The notes beneath the pieces are model-generated. The model ran no database searches, was not told where the DNA came from, and saw only the letters and a list, made by a program, of their open reading frames with translations. A stretch of 64,000 bases of DNA from Lysinibacillus timonensis (lineage in GTDB: Bacteria; Bacillota; Bacilli; Bacillales_A; Planococcaceae): positions 2,856,001 through 2,920,000 of the forward strand of contig NZ_LT985980.1 in the NCBI RefSeq assembly GCF_900291985.1, in the 5' to 3' direction. Of this stretch, positions 44,679 to 52,918 are shown in pieces (position 1 is the stretch's first letter; the number at the start of each line of letters is the position of its first letter). The position numbers and the translations under genes were made by a program.

Positions 44679-45533
44679 ATGGCTAATATAATGGATCGTA
44701 ACATTAGAGAAAGTTTACGAGCGGATTGTTCAAAATGCTTTGGGCTCTGCTGCACTGCGCTCAATATTGTTGCCTCAAGTGACTTTGCGGTAAATAAACC
44801 TGCAGGGACACCTTGCCCGAACTTACAACATGACTTCCGTTGTAAAATACATAACAAGTTGAGATATATAGGATTCAAAGGTTGTACGGTATTTGATTGT
44901 TTAGGTGCTGGTCAACAAGTTTCTCAGCATACTTTCAATGGTCAAAGCTGGAGGGAATATCCTGAAGTTGCTGAAAAAATGTTTCGAGTCTTCCCGATTA
45001 TGGAGCAATTATATGAAATGATTGCGTTTATTGCGGAAGCCTGTACATATAATACACCGCCTTCCTTGCAGGAGCGGTTGTCTAAACAATTAGAGAAGTT
45101 ACAAGAGTTGACTGAACTGGATGCTGAGCGTTTATTAACTTTAGATATGACGAGTTGCCGTTTTCCGGTTAACGAATTACTTTTGGAGACGAGTGAATAC
45201 ATTCGAAATGAACTTAGTTCAAAAGTTTTTGCTATTCAAAAAGGGAAGCAATATCGAGGCGCAGATTGGATTGGGAAAAATTTAAAAGGTAAAGATTTAA
45301 GAACAACTGATTTCAGAGGGGCTTATTTAATTGCCGCTGATTTACGAAATGCAGATCTAAGAGGTGCCGATTTGATAGGTGCTGACTTACGCGACGCCAA
45401 TTTAAGTGGTGCCAATCTTTCAACCAGTATGTTCCTAACCCAAATGCAAATCAACTCGGCAAAAGGTGATGCTAACACGCAATTGCCTTCACATATCCAA
45501 ACACCACCTCACTGGGTTATTTCAATAGGATGA
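44679..45533 (+). CDS. Pentapeptide-repeat protein with Cys-rich N-terminus
   Basis: A 284-residue protein. The N-terminal third has clustered cysteines (DCSKCFGLCCTALNI, CPNLQHDFRCKIH, GCTVFDC) that look able to bind a metal or Fe-S centre. The C-terminal part from about residue 190 is a right-handed beta-helix of A(D/N)LxG pentapeptides (ADLRNADLRGADLIGADLRD). The ATG has GAGGAATC before it. The combination occurs in other Bacillales and in Actinobacteria. The function is unknown. Confidence 0.85.
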   Translation: MANIMDRNIRESLRADCSKCFGLCCTALNIVASSDFAVNKPAGTPCPNLQHDFRCKIHNKLRYIGFKGCTVFDCLGAGQQVSQHTFNGQSWREYPEVAEKMFRVFPIMEQLYEMIAFIAEACTYNTPPSLQERLSKQLEKLQELTELDAERLLTLDMTSCRFPVNELLLETSEYIRNELSSKVFAIQKGKQYRGADWIGKNLKGKDLRTTDFRGAYLIAADLRNADLRGADLIGADLRDANLSGANLSTSMFLTQMQINSAKGDANTQLPSHIQTPPHWVISIG

Positions 45534-45539
45534 AAAAAG

Positions 45540-45612
45540 GGTGCAGTTCTGTAATTGCATGAACTGTGCCGAATACATTGAACGCAAACTTATATCCTAA
45601 GTTTGCACTTTT
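45540..45612 (+). terminator. Tandem terminator hairpins at the intron insertion point
   Basis: The first hairpin pairs GGTGCAGTTC with GAACTGTGCC (45540-45570). The second is a perfect 9-base stem, GCAAACTTA and TAAGTTTGC (45584-45606), followed by ACTTTT and then the intron 5' end at 45613. The second hairpin with its T-run is the insertion target of the group II intron. Confidence 0.8.
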
Positions 45613-47664
45613 GTGCGCTTGGCAGCGCTTTTCTCTAATGGGTGAAAGTCCCTAACATGCCGTAGTGGCGGAAATGTATAGTTGACTGGTAGTGCAGGTA
45701 TCGTGAGGTTCTGTGCGGAGGACCAGAAGGCAAAACTCGGAACAGGTGGCATTAACCAAGTTGGCTGGTAAGATGGGATAACCTTGCAAAAGATGGGGAC
45801 GTCCAAAACCACTCTATTTCTTATTAGTTAAGAGGACTGGGTTCGAGAGAAAGAGAATTGACGTGACCCAAGGAGGTCTTATCGTTTCCACCTGCGGTGG
45901 TAAAATACATTCAAAGCCGTGATGGATGAGAATGTATCTATGAATGGTAAGAAGTCAGAGCAGGGGATAGTAGTGAATAAGCTTTTCAGAAAGGCCACAA
46001 AGATAAGTGACTTCTCATATTACATTGGGAAGATAAGCATTGACCCAAAAGGCAATGACTTAATGCGAAGCCCACTGTCCATGTAAGAAAAGTATGATGT
46101 ACTGGCTAGTTCTTCATGTCCAAGCAGAAGTCGTGGAGGCAAGATCGCCAAAGAAACGAGACCGAAGGGAAAGTAGGTTGTTTGGGGGCGGAGTACTATT
46201 CCAAATAACGATTAGTTTCACTAGTCAATCGGAGTATGGATTAGGAAGGTACGGTAATATGAATGAACAAACTGAAGAACAGTGCTTACGTGTAGGAGGG
46301 GTATCTACTAAGAAACGCAGATGGTATAGCTTAATAGATAAGATATGGTCTTACTCAAATCTGGAACATGCCTTCTATGATGTTAAAAGAAATAGAGGGT
46401 CACATGGCGTTGATAATGTCACGGTAAAAGAGTTTGAATCGAATTTGGAACACAACTTAAGAGTGCTCCAACAATCTTTACGTGATAAATCCTATCGAGC
46501 TAAGCCAGTAAGAAGAGTCTTTATACCAAAAGCAGACGGAACACAACGACCCTTAGGGATACCTACGGTTGGAGACAGAGTCCTACAAGCTGCGGTAAAA
46601 AGGAAATTAGAACCTATCTTTGAACAGAAGTTTTTACCATGTAGTTTTGGATTTAGACCGAATCGTAGTGCACATATGGCTATTCAGAAAATCCGTAAGG
46701 ATTTATTAGATGGATATACATATGTAATCGATGCAGATATCAAAACATATTTTGATACGATTCCGCACGAAAAACTACTAGAACAAGTAAAAGAAGAAGT
46801 AGTTGATAGTAGTGTACTTAATTTAATTGTGCAATTTCTTAAATCAGGTGTGCTCGAGAACGGAGTTTTACAAGAAAGTGCTAGTGGAAGCCCTCAAGGA
46901 GGGGTAATAAGTCCATTATTAGCGAATATCTATCTACACCCATTAGATGAAACAATGATGTCTCGAGGACACAGAATTACAAGATATGCCGATGATTTTG
47001 TAATCTGTTGTAGAACTAGAAAAGGTGCAGAAAGAGTTTTAAAATCTGTAAAGAAGCTGTTGGAAGGTCAACTAAAATTAGTAGTACATCCAACTAAAAC
47101 TAAAATTGTAGACAACTTATGTGAGCCTTTCACTTTCCTTGGATATACGTTTAAGAATGGCTATTATCATACCCCATCGGATAAAGCGGTCGTAAAATTT
47201 AAGGAAAAGATTAAGGATGTCACTAAGAAAAACCTAACTGTAAACCTAGAAGAATTCATTAAAGTGAGTGTAAATCCAATAGTAAGAGGATGGGGCAGAT
47301 ACTTTGGAATTGGTTTTAGTAAGTCGTTGTTTACGAAGTTGGATAGTTGGATAAGGCGAAGGCTACGGATGATTCAGTTACGGAGCTGGCGTAAGCTAAA
47401 GAAGTTACATCGGGAGCTTAGAAAACGAAAGTGGAAAGGAGAACTCCCCCGTTTAAGAATGACTAAATGGAGAAGTTCAAAAAGTCCTCCGGTAAGCGTG
47501 GCAATCCCTAACGAAAGATTCCGAGAACTGCGATTAGTTTTCTTAATTGATATTTATAATGACCTGCATCCCCAACGGGGATAAGCATGGAGGAGCCGTA
47601 TGCGATTACCCGCACGTACGGAATCTGTGAGAGGCGCATGAAATTATTCATGCGCCTACTCGAT
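45613..47664 (+). mobile_element. Group II intron, class C type, complete
   Basis: About 2.05 kb. The 5' end GTGCGC directly follows a terminator hairpin and ACTTTT, as in class C introns, which insert after intrinsic terminators. Domain V is visible as GAGCCGTATGCG paired with CGCACGTACGG (about 47593-47623). The domain VI stem GGCGCATGAA/TTCATGCGCC and the end CTACTCGAT follow. The ORF sits in the domain IV position and lacks an endonuclease domain. The boundaries are from motif reading and may be off by a few bases at the 3' end. Confidence 0.85.
46259..47584 (+). CDS. ltrA: Group II intron reverse transcriptase/maturase
   Basis: A 441-residue protein. The RT blocks in order include RAKPVRRVFIPKADGTQRPL (about 80-99), GFRPNRSAHMA (131-141), VIDADIKTYFDTIPH (156-170), SPQGGVISPLLANIYL (211-226) and the catalytic YADDF (243-247). 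A maturase/X domain reading GWGRYFGIGFSK lies near the end. There is no HNH endonuclease, in keeping with class C. The ATG at 46259 follows GGAAGG; the frame is open upstream but that is intron RNA. It looks intact and potentially active. Confidence 0.93.
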   Translation: MNEQTEEQCLRVGGVSTKKRRWYSLIDKIWSYSNLEHAFYDVKRNRGSHGVDNVTVKEFESNLEHNLRVLQQSLRDKSYRAKPVRRVFIPKADGTQRPLGIPTVGDRVLQAAVKRKLEPIFEQKFLPCSFGFRPNRSAHMAIQKIRKDLLDGYTYVIDADIKTYFDTIPHEKLLEQVKEEVVDSSVLNLIVQFLKSGVLENGVLQESASGSPQGGVISPLLANIYLHPLDETMMSRGHRITRYADDFVICCRTRKGAERVLKSVKKLLEGQLKLVVHPTKTKIVDNLCEPFTFLGYTFKNGYYHTPSDKAVVKFKEKIKDVTKKNLTVNLEEFIKVSVNPIVRGWGRYFGIGFSKSLFTKLDSWIRRRLRMIQLRSWRKLKKLHRELRKRKWKGELPRLRMTKWRSSKSPPVSVAIPNERFRELRLVFLIDIYNDLHPQRG

Positions 47665-47728
47665 TACCTCAAATGGGAGCTATCATTTAACAATACATAG
47701 ATAGATAGGTTAAAATTTAGAAGGGTTT

Positions 47729-47788
47729 ATGTACGATATCACAAGAGTAATTGAACAAATGTACAGCGAAGGAGAAACTGACCTATGA
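47729..47788 (+). CDS. Short upstream ORF coupled to the YrvL-like gene
   Basis: Nineteen codons (MYDITRVIEQMYSEGETDL) start behind AGAAGGG and stop inside ATGA, overlapping the next start by four bases. It could be a leader peptide that couples translation of the membrane protein, or a remnant. Its own function is unknown. Confidence 0.35.
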   Translation: MYDITRVIEQMYSEGETDL

Positions 47789-48246
47789 CAGAGCATAAAA
47801 ATAGTTCATTCCGAGATATGAACATAAAAGAAAAAATCATTACTATTCTCGGAATAGCACTCCTTTTGATCTTAGTATCGTGCTTCGTGTTAGGGCTCTA
47901 CTTCTTTGGAATAGTAGGTGTGTTTGAACTGCTCGGTGTGGAGTATAATTCAATCTGGTCAGTAGTTGTCTTTGTTGTCAGTTTCTTTATTTTAGGTGTC
48001 ATTGTTGAATTGTTTACTAAAGCCATTTTGAAGCTGTGCATACAAAAGGGTACAGGGAAAACGGAGATGTTTATTTTCCGAATTATTTTTGAAGGTGCTT
48101 CCAACTGGCTAGTCCTGTTTATTGTGGATAGTTTAATGACCGATATTTCACTTATTACTAAAACAGAGATCATTATCGCGTTGATAGTTGCCCTAATTGA
48201 AGTTACTTTTGACAGGGATAATGCTAAAGTTACAAAGACACAATGA
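47785..48246 (+). CDS. YrvL-like membrane protein
   Basis: A 153-residue membrane protein with four helices (about residues 19-45, 57-80, 95-118 and 125-143). GLYFFGIVGVFELLGVEYNS and NWLVLFIVDSLMTDI-type segments resemble the YrvL family. It follows the group II intron and starts within a short upstream ORF. The function is not established, and family assignment rests on overall pattern. Confidence 0.6.
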   Translation: MTEHKNSSFRDMNIKEKIITILGIALLLILVSCFVLGLYFFGIVGVFELLGVEYNSIWSVVVFVVSFFILGVIVELFTKAILKLCIQKGTGKTEMFIFRIIFEGASNWLVLFIVDSLMTDISLITKTEIIIALIVALIEVTFDRDNAKVTKTQ

Positions 48247-48580
48247 ACCGATTTTACGTAAGATTATCGATAAGATGAACGACCACGAATTGGTGCCTAA
48301 GCATAGTTCTGAAATCATAATATAATAAGCCGTAAAACTTTTAATATAACCAGACGCTCACATTTTGCTAAATGAATGAATATTTTATAGAGGCTTTTCA
48401 TAGTATCAGTAATTCTATGGAAGGCCTCTTTCATTATGGTAGTCTTTTTGTCTACGAATCATGGATAAAAAGTGCTATTTTCATTTTTTTATGGGTAAAT
48501 ATAAAAATGATGAGGGGAGTCTATGTTATACTTTACTACTGTAAGATATTCTCAAAATACCTAATGGATAGGAGATAGTT
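48247..48580. other. Intergenic region with terminator and promoter of the S-layer-type gene
   Basis: Contains the terminator at 48389-48432 and, near 48520-48535, a TTATACT-like -10 before the S-layer-type gene. A 68-codon frame across this region covers both signals and is not considered a gene. Confidence 0.5.
48389..48432 (+). terminator. Terminator
   Basis: AGAGGC-TT-CATAG pairs with CTATG-AA-GCCTCT around an 11-base loop and is followed by TTTCATT. Confidence 0.65.
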
Positions 48581-50182
48581 ATGAAGAAAAGTAGAATAGT
48601 ATCAGTATTGCTTGGTCTTCTCTTAGTTTTAGCATTGCCACTTCAACAAGCGAGTGCGGCATCTTCGTTTAAAGATATTCCAGCAGATTACTGGGCAGCA
48701 GATGTAATTGAACAATTTGTTGATGAAGGTCTTATGAGTGGTTTTGAGGATGCAACATTCCGTCCAAACCAAAACGTTAGTCGTCAACAAGCGGCAATTA
48801 TTCTAGTAAAAGCACTAGATTTGGAAGTAGATAGTGTAGCTACTAGTCAGTTTACAGACGTTAAAGCAAATCACCCATACGCAGCTTATTTCGAAGCTGC
48901 TTCTAAAGCTGGTCTTATGACAGGAAGTAATGGTGAGTTCAATCCAGATGAGCCACTTACACGCGCTCAATTGGCTACAATTTTCGTAAAAGCATTTGAT
49001 TTGGAAGGGAACGGAACAACTGCTTTCAAAGATGTACCGAAAAATTCCTATGCGTATGAAGTAATTGATGCACTTTATGCAAATAACATTACTTCAGGAT
49101 ATGCTGATAATACATTCAAACCTTCTGCAACAACGACTCGTGCACATTTCGTTGCGATGCTATCAAAAGCATTAGAACAAAATGGACAGTCAAGTGAAGA
49201 CATTACAGAATTATTAAGAGAAGTTTATGAGAATGAATTCAATCTTGATTCATACGAGTTCGAAGGTAGCATTGATTTAGGACTTGTTTTACCTGAAACA
49301 GAGGACTTAGAACCAGAAGTAGGATTCATTTTAGAAACATTAAAAGATATCCAAATCGATATTACGGGTGCATACAAAAAAGACCCAATGCAATTAGAAG
49401 CGGTAATCGACCTTACATTAAAAGGCGATATCCAAACGACATTCTCTATGCCAATGGTAATGACAGAAGAAAAAATGTGGGTTAAACTTCCAGAGTCTCC
49501 ACTATTACCATTACCTGCAGAAGTGAAAGGGAAGTTCATTGAGTTTGACCTATTAGAACTTGCTGAACTATCAGGGCAATCTGCTGCTTCTTTAGACTAC
49601 GATTTACAAGCAGAAATGAATCAACATTTTATTAACCTAGTTGTTAGTGCACTAGGAAAAGATTTTTATAAAGAAGTAGACCCAAGCTCTGTAACGCTTC
49701 CAGCAGGTATCGAAGCAGATAAAGTTATTAAATTCGAAATAACAAATGAAACGTTAAAACCATTTATAAATACAGTGATTAACGATCTGTTACCTAAATT
49801 TATTGAATTACTTGGAAACCCTGAGTATGTAGAAGCGCTTGGCTTAACTGCTGAAGATGTTCAATTATTGAAAGAAGGATTTGCAACGGAAGATATCAAT
49901 CTTGATGAGGTAGTTGCAGAGATTAGTAAATTCCTAAAAATTAATCAATTAGACGAGATTATTGTTCTAACAGAAGATAACTATATTAGCTATGATGCTG
50001 GAACACTTGATTTTACAGTAACTGTAGAAAATGAAGGTGCATTTAACTTCAAGTTATCATTCATCCAATCTAAGTCTAATGTAAATAAAGACTTCGACTT
50101 CTCAATTGGCATCCCAACAGGTGAAAATGTTCTTCCATTCGATGAACTATTACAATTAGAAGAAGAAGCATTAACGAACTAA
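48581..50182 (+). CDS. S-layer homology (SLH) domain surface protein
   Basis: A 533-residue exported protein with a signal peptide (residues 1-27, cleavage after ASA). Three SLH domains follow at about 30-70, 90-130 and 150-195 (FKDIPADYWAADVIEQFVDE, FTDVKANHPYAAYFEAASKA, FKDVPKNSYAYEVIDALYAN) and bind pyruvylated wall polymer. The remaining 330 residues are rich in Leu, Glu and Lys and form an unassigned domain with an IDLGLVLPETEDLEPEVGF start. No enzyme motif is seen. A strong terminator follows. Confidence 0.92.
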   Translation: MKKSRIVSVLLGLLLVLALPLQQASAASSFKDIPADYWAADVIEQFVDEGLMSGFEDATFRPNQNVSRQQAAIILVKALDLEVDSVATSQFTDVKANHPYAAYFEAASKAGLMTGSNGEFNPDEPLTRAQLATIFVKAFDLEGNGTTAFKDVPKNSYAYEVIDALYANNITSGYADNTFKPSATTTRAHFVAMLSKALEQNGQSSEDITELLREVYENEFNLDSYEFEGSIDLGLVLPETEDLEPEVGFILETLKDIQIDITGAYKKDPMQLEAVIDLTLKGDIQTTFSMPMVMTEEKMWVKLPESPLLPLPAEVKGKFIEFDLLELAELSGQSAASLDYDLQAEMNQHFINLVVSALGKDFYKEVDPSSVTLPAGIEADKVIKFEITNETLKPFINTVINDLLPKFIELLGNPEYVEALGLTAEDVQLLKEGFATEDINLDEVVAEISKFLKINQLDEIIVLTEDNYISYDAGTLDFTVTVENEGAFNFKLSFIQSKSNVNKDFDFSIGIPTGENVLPFDELLQLEEEALTN

Positions 50183-50205
50183 GCATCTAAGGCTAAAATG
50201 AATAA

Positions 50206-50238
50206 AACAGACAGAGTACTTCATTCTGTCTGTTTTTT
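50206..50238 (+). terminator. Terminator of the S-layer-type gene
   Basis: Arms AACAGACAGA and TCTGTCTGTT followed by a T-run. Confidence 0.85.
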
Positions 50239-50243
50239 TAATC

Positions 50244-51011
50244 TTAAAATGTGTATGACTCACCGTCAGCTGGTACGAGTACGTTAGAGGAAATCCCTTT
50301 TTCATTTGTAAATGTTTTTAACTCTTCCCTTGATAACGTCCAGTGATTTACAGCTTCCATATGAACTGTCATAATTTTTGCATGAGGAGCTGCCTTGTAC
50401 ACTTCATAGACATCCTCTTTCCCCATTACTAGAGAACCGCCTTGTAAAAATTGATTATCCCCAGCGTTAACAACGATGATATCTGGAAGATGTGTATCAA
50501 TGACTTCCTGTACTGCATCGTACCAAACGGTATCTCCAGCAACATACAATGTTTTTTCATTCGAGTGTTTAAAGAGAACGCCGCATACTTTGCCTGCCAG
50601 TTTTAAAATTTCACCTCGGCCATGTTCGCCTTTTGTTTTTATTAATTGAATCCCTTCGAATACTGTATCCTCTGTTAAAACTTCTACGTTTTGGAACCCA
50701 GCTTTTCGAATTTCTGTTGCATCTTCATCGTTTTGTGTAAATAATTTGATGTGCTTCGGCAACGCTTCCTTAGCAGCATCATCCCAATGATCTAAATGCA
50801 GATGCGTAACGATTACTGCATCAATTCCATTCAGTATGTTATCAATGGATGTTGGCAAACTTACTAAAGGGTTGTGTTGGTCTTGTCTAACGGAATTTGG
50901 AAATGGTGGATAAGTCCCTTTTTCAGCTAACATCGGATCTATTAAAAACGTTTTCCCTGCATATTCAACAACGATCGTTGCATTACGGATATGTTGTATG
51001 TTCAAATTCAT
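50244..51011 (-). CDS. Metallo-beta-lactamase fold hydrolase (UlaG/YkgE-like)
   Basis: A 255-residue MBL-fold enzyme. The zinc motif THLHLDHWDD is near residues 69-78, the second-site His in KGEHGRGEI, the Asp in VAGDTVWYD and the final His in VHMEAVNHW. The compact form without extra domains matches UlaG-type lactonases or unspecific hydrolases. It is divergent from an Lrp/AsnC regulator 122 bases away, which is its likely controller. The substrate is unknown. Confidence 0.88.
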   Translation of the reverse strand: MNLNIQHIRNATIVVEYAGKTFLIDPMLAEKGTYPPFPNSVRQDQHNPLVSLPTSIDNILNGIDAVIVTHLHLDHWDDAAKEALPKHIKLFTQNDEDATEIRKAGFQNVEVLTEDTVFEGIQLIKTKGEHGRGEILKLAGKVCGVLFKHSNEKTLYVAGDTVWYDAVQEVIDTHLPDIIVVNAGDNQFLQGGSLVMGKEDVYEVYKAAPHAKIMTVHMEAVNHWTLSREELKTFTNEKGISSNVLVPADGESYTF

Positions 51012-51133
51012 TAACTCCTTTTTTGTGTTTTTCTAATAACAATGTATAGTTTATAGTACGTTCTATAGGCAAATACATAGAACAAATAAAGTCTTTTCCC
51101 CATATCACTTTATTAATGAAAGGAGTTAACGAA

Positions 51134-51550
51134 ATGTTAGATCATACAGACTTGAAGATTTTACAGGAGCTATCTCTGAACAGTCGGCTCACAATGAAAG
51201 AATTGGGGGAAAAAGTCCACTTAACTGGACCAGCTGTTTCCGCTCGAGTAGCAAAATTAGAGGAGAGTGGAGTAATCGAAGGCTATACCATTCAAGTGAA
51301 CCAGGCTAAGTTAGGCTGTCCAATACATGCATTTATAACAATCATTACCGAAAGCATTTTTCATCAATCTTATCTGTCGTTCATCAAAACACACGGAATT
51401 AATGTCATCAACAACTATAAAATCAGTGGAGATGGATGTTACATACTTGAATGCAGATTCCCCTCAAATGAAGTAATGAATCAATTTTTAGAGGAACTAA
51501 ACAACCACGCAAACTACAAATTATCAATCGTCATTAATAAGGGGACTTAA
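51134..51550 (+). CDS. Lrp/AsnC family transcriptional regulator
   Basis: A 138-residue feast/famine regulator. The N-terminal helix-turn-helix (residues 1-60: LDHTDLKILQELSLNSRLTM and GPAVSARVAKLEESGVIEGY) is joined to a RAM ligand domain (about 65-138). The ATG at 51134 follows AAAGGAG; an upstream in-frame ATG overlaps that site and is rejected. It is divergent from the MBL hydrolase gene. Confidence 0.9.
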   Translation: MLDHTDLKILQELSLNSRLTMKELGEKVHLTGPAVSARVAKLEESGVIEGYTIQVNQAKLGCPIHAFITIITESIFHQSYLSFIKTHGINVINNYKISGDGCYILECRFPSNEVMNQFLEELNNHANYKLSIVINKGT

Positions 51551-51699
51551 GGGACAGGTTCTTTGTCCGATGGATGCCAGGAGAAATCAATTGGGACAAA
51601 ACGAATACATTCTTGTATAATGACGAAATTTTGAATTGAAAAAGCTGGGCAGGCAAATGGGGTAAGAAATCCCTGTTTTTTACGGGTCATTTAAGTATG

Positions 51700-51915
51700 A
51701 ATAAAATATTTAAACGGAAATATTCCGCTTATATTAAAAAACCTTTATATTTCTTTGAAAATAAGGGGAGTTTTTCCGGTTATCCTATCCATATCTTTGA
51801 ATTTTACCCAAATTAGAACTGCTAACCAGAATTTCTTCGCTTATTTCCGCTTCTTTTGCCACTACTATATAGAATAAACGGAGTTTCTCCGCCAATTTTA
51901 TTTGAAAAATAGAAA
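51700..51915. repeat. Divergent relative of the ~350 bp repeat
   Basis: Shares the box pattern but not the exact sequence: ACGGAAATATTCCGCTTAT, an AAAACCTTTATATTTC spacer, AAGGGGAGTTTTTCCGGTTA, TTCGCTTATTTCCGC and AACGGAGTTTCTCCGCC. The spacing between boxes is similar to that of the four close copies. Confidence 0.55.
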
Positions 51916-52179
51916 AGACTGGGGGAAATCCACCTGGAAATGAAATAGCCGATGACATTTTACAAAAGTAAAAAGTCCGGGATAATGCATTTCCTGCGGA
52001 ACCGGGGTTTTATTTTGTTCAAAAAACAGCAGGCAGTATATTACTTGTGAAAATAGATGATTCTAAACGTGAATACAAGCTAGATAACAACATAACCTCA
52101 AGTTACAACTGCTTAAGCAACGAAGCCAATACAATCAGGTTAAATGTAATACGAAAGAAAAATGAAATTTTTTACTTTA

Positions 52180-52199
52180 CATACTACACGGGGGTATGG
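52180..52199 (+). promoter_or_regulatory. CsoR-type operator upstream of csoR
   Basis: CATAC and GTATG half sites around a centre with a G-tract (ACACGGGGGTATGG), close to the B. subtilis copZA operator pattern. Placed 31 bases before the csoR start. Confidence 0.7.
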
Positions 52200-52230
52200 T
52201 AAATTATAATCAAGTTAGGAGGTTGAACTA

Positions 52231-52563
52231 ATGGAAGACCAAGTAAAAGAAGTAGCTTGCCATACAGAAGATGATTCATCTTGTCGTAAAAGTCATCATC
52301 CAGAACGGGTAAAAAAGGATTTAACTACGAGACTAAACCGTATCGAAGGACAAATTCGAGGCATTAAAGGCATGATAGAGAAAGATGTTTACTGTGATGA
52401 TGTTATTACACAACTTTCTGCCACACAATCGGCGTTAAATAGTGTTGCTAAAATTCTGTTAGAAGGCCATTTAAAAGGTTGTGTCGTAGACCGCCTTTCA
52501 GAAGGCGATGATGCCGTACTCGATGAGTTAGTTGTGACCATCCAAAAGCTAATGAAAAAATAA
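52231..52563 (+). CDS. csoR: Copper-sensing repressor CsoR
   Basis: A 110-residue DUF156-type protein with the Cu(I) ligands Cys55 (DVYCDDVIT), His80 and Cys84 (EGHLKGCV), and an RLNRIEGQIRGIKGMIEKD DNA-binding helix. An extra N-terminal CysHis-containing tail (AC10, SSC18) is present. It starts the csoR-copZ-copA cluster and has a CsoR-type operator before it, so it is expected to repress the cluster until Cu(I) binds. Confidence 0.93.
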   Translation: MEDQVKEVACHTEDDSSCRKSHHPERVKKDLTTRLNRIEGQIRGIKGMIEKDVYCDDVITQLSATQSALNSVAKILLEGHLKGCVVDRLSEGDDAVLDELVVTIQKLMKK

Positions 52564-52632
52564 ATAAATTTAAATTTACATAGCTCATTTGCATATGAGC
52601 TTACACACTACAAGATTTAAAAGGAGAGAAAA

Positions 52633-52842
52633 ATGATGCAAAACGTAACATTAAACGTTCAAGGTATGTCATGTGGACATTGTGTAAAAGCTATTGAAGG
52701 TAGCGTTGGTGAATTAGCAGGAGTTAACCAAGTAAGCGTTAAGTTAGACGAAGCATTGGTTGATGTATCTTTCAATGAATCTCAAGTATCGGTAGATAAA
52801 ATTAAAGAAACAATTGAAGATCAAGGATATGATGTAGAGTAA
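52633..52842 (+). CDS. copZ: Copper chaperone CopZ
   Basis: A 69-residue heavy-metal-associated domain with the GMSCGHC metal loop (Cys14 and Cys17), the ferredoxin-like fold of CopZ. It delivers Cu(I) to CopA. The ATG follows AAAGGAGAG. A perfect 8-base hairpin follows the stop and may reduce read-through into copA. Confidence 0.95.
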   Translation: MMQNVTLNVQGMSCGHCVKAIEGSVGELAGVNQVSVKLDEALVDVSFNESQVSVDKIKETIEDQGYDVE

Positions 52843-52862
52843 GAGTGCTAGTCATAGCACTC
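52843..52862 (+). terminator. Hairpin between copZ and copA
   Basis: Perfect arms GAGTGCTA and TAGCACTC with a GTCA tetraloop and TCTCATTTT tail. It starts directly after the copZ stop and probably terminates or attenuates. Confidence 0.65.
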
Positions 52863-52879
52863 TCTCATTTTCACAAAAA

Positions 52880-52898
52880 CATACCCCATATAGGTATG
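52880..52898 (+). promoter_or_regulatory. CsoR-type operator upstream of copA
   Basis: CATACC and GGTATG half sites with CCATATA between them. Like the site at 52180, it suggests that copA also has its own copper-responsive promoter. Confidence 0.6.
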
Positions 52899-52918
52899 AG
52901 AAAGAAGTGGAAGAAACT

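Larger units (their letters stand above)
51551..52230. other. Long intergenic region with repeat fragments
   Basis: About 680 bases without a gene. It begins with GGACA-GGTTCTT-TGTCC (51552-51568), a short palindromic element. A divergent relative of the ~350 bp repeat (51700-51915) follows, and the region ends with the copper operator at 52180-52199. Confidence 0.6.

Noticed and set aside
45597..45812. A 71-codon minus-strand frame at the intron 5' end
   Set aside because: It lies antisense to the catalytic RNA of the group II intron and spans the intron boundary.
48372..48578. A 68-codon open frame before the S-layer-type gene
   Set aside because: It covers a clear terminator hairpin and the probable promoter of the next gene, has no ribosome site and no coding-like composition.
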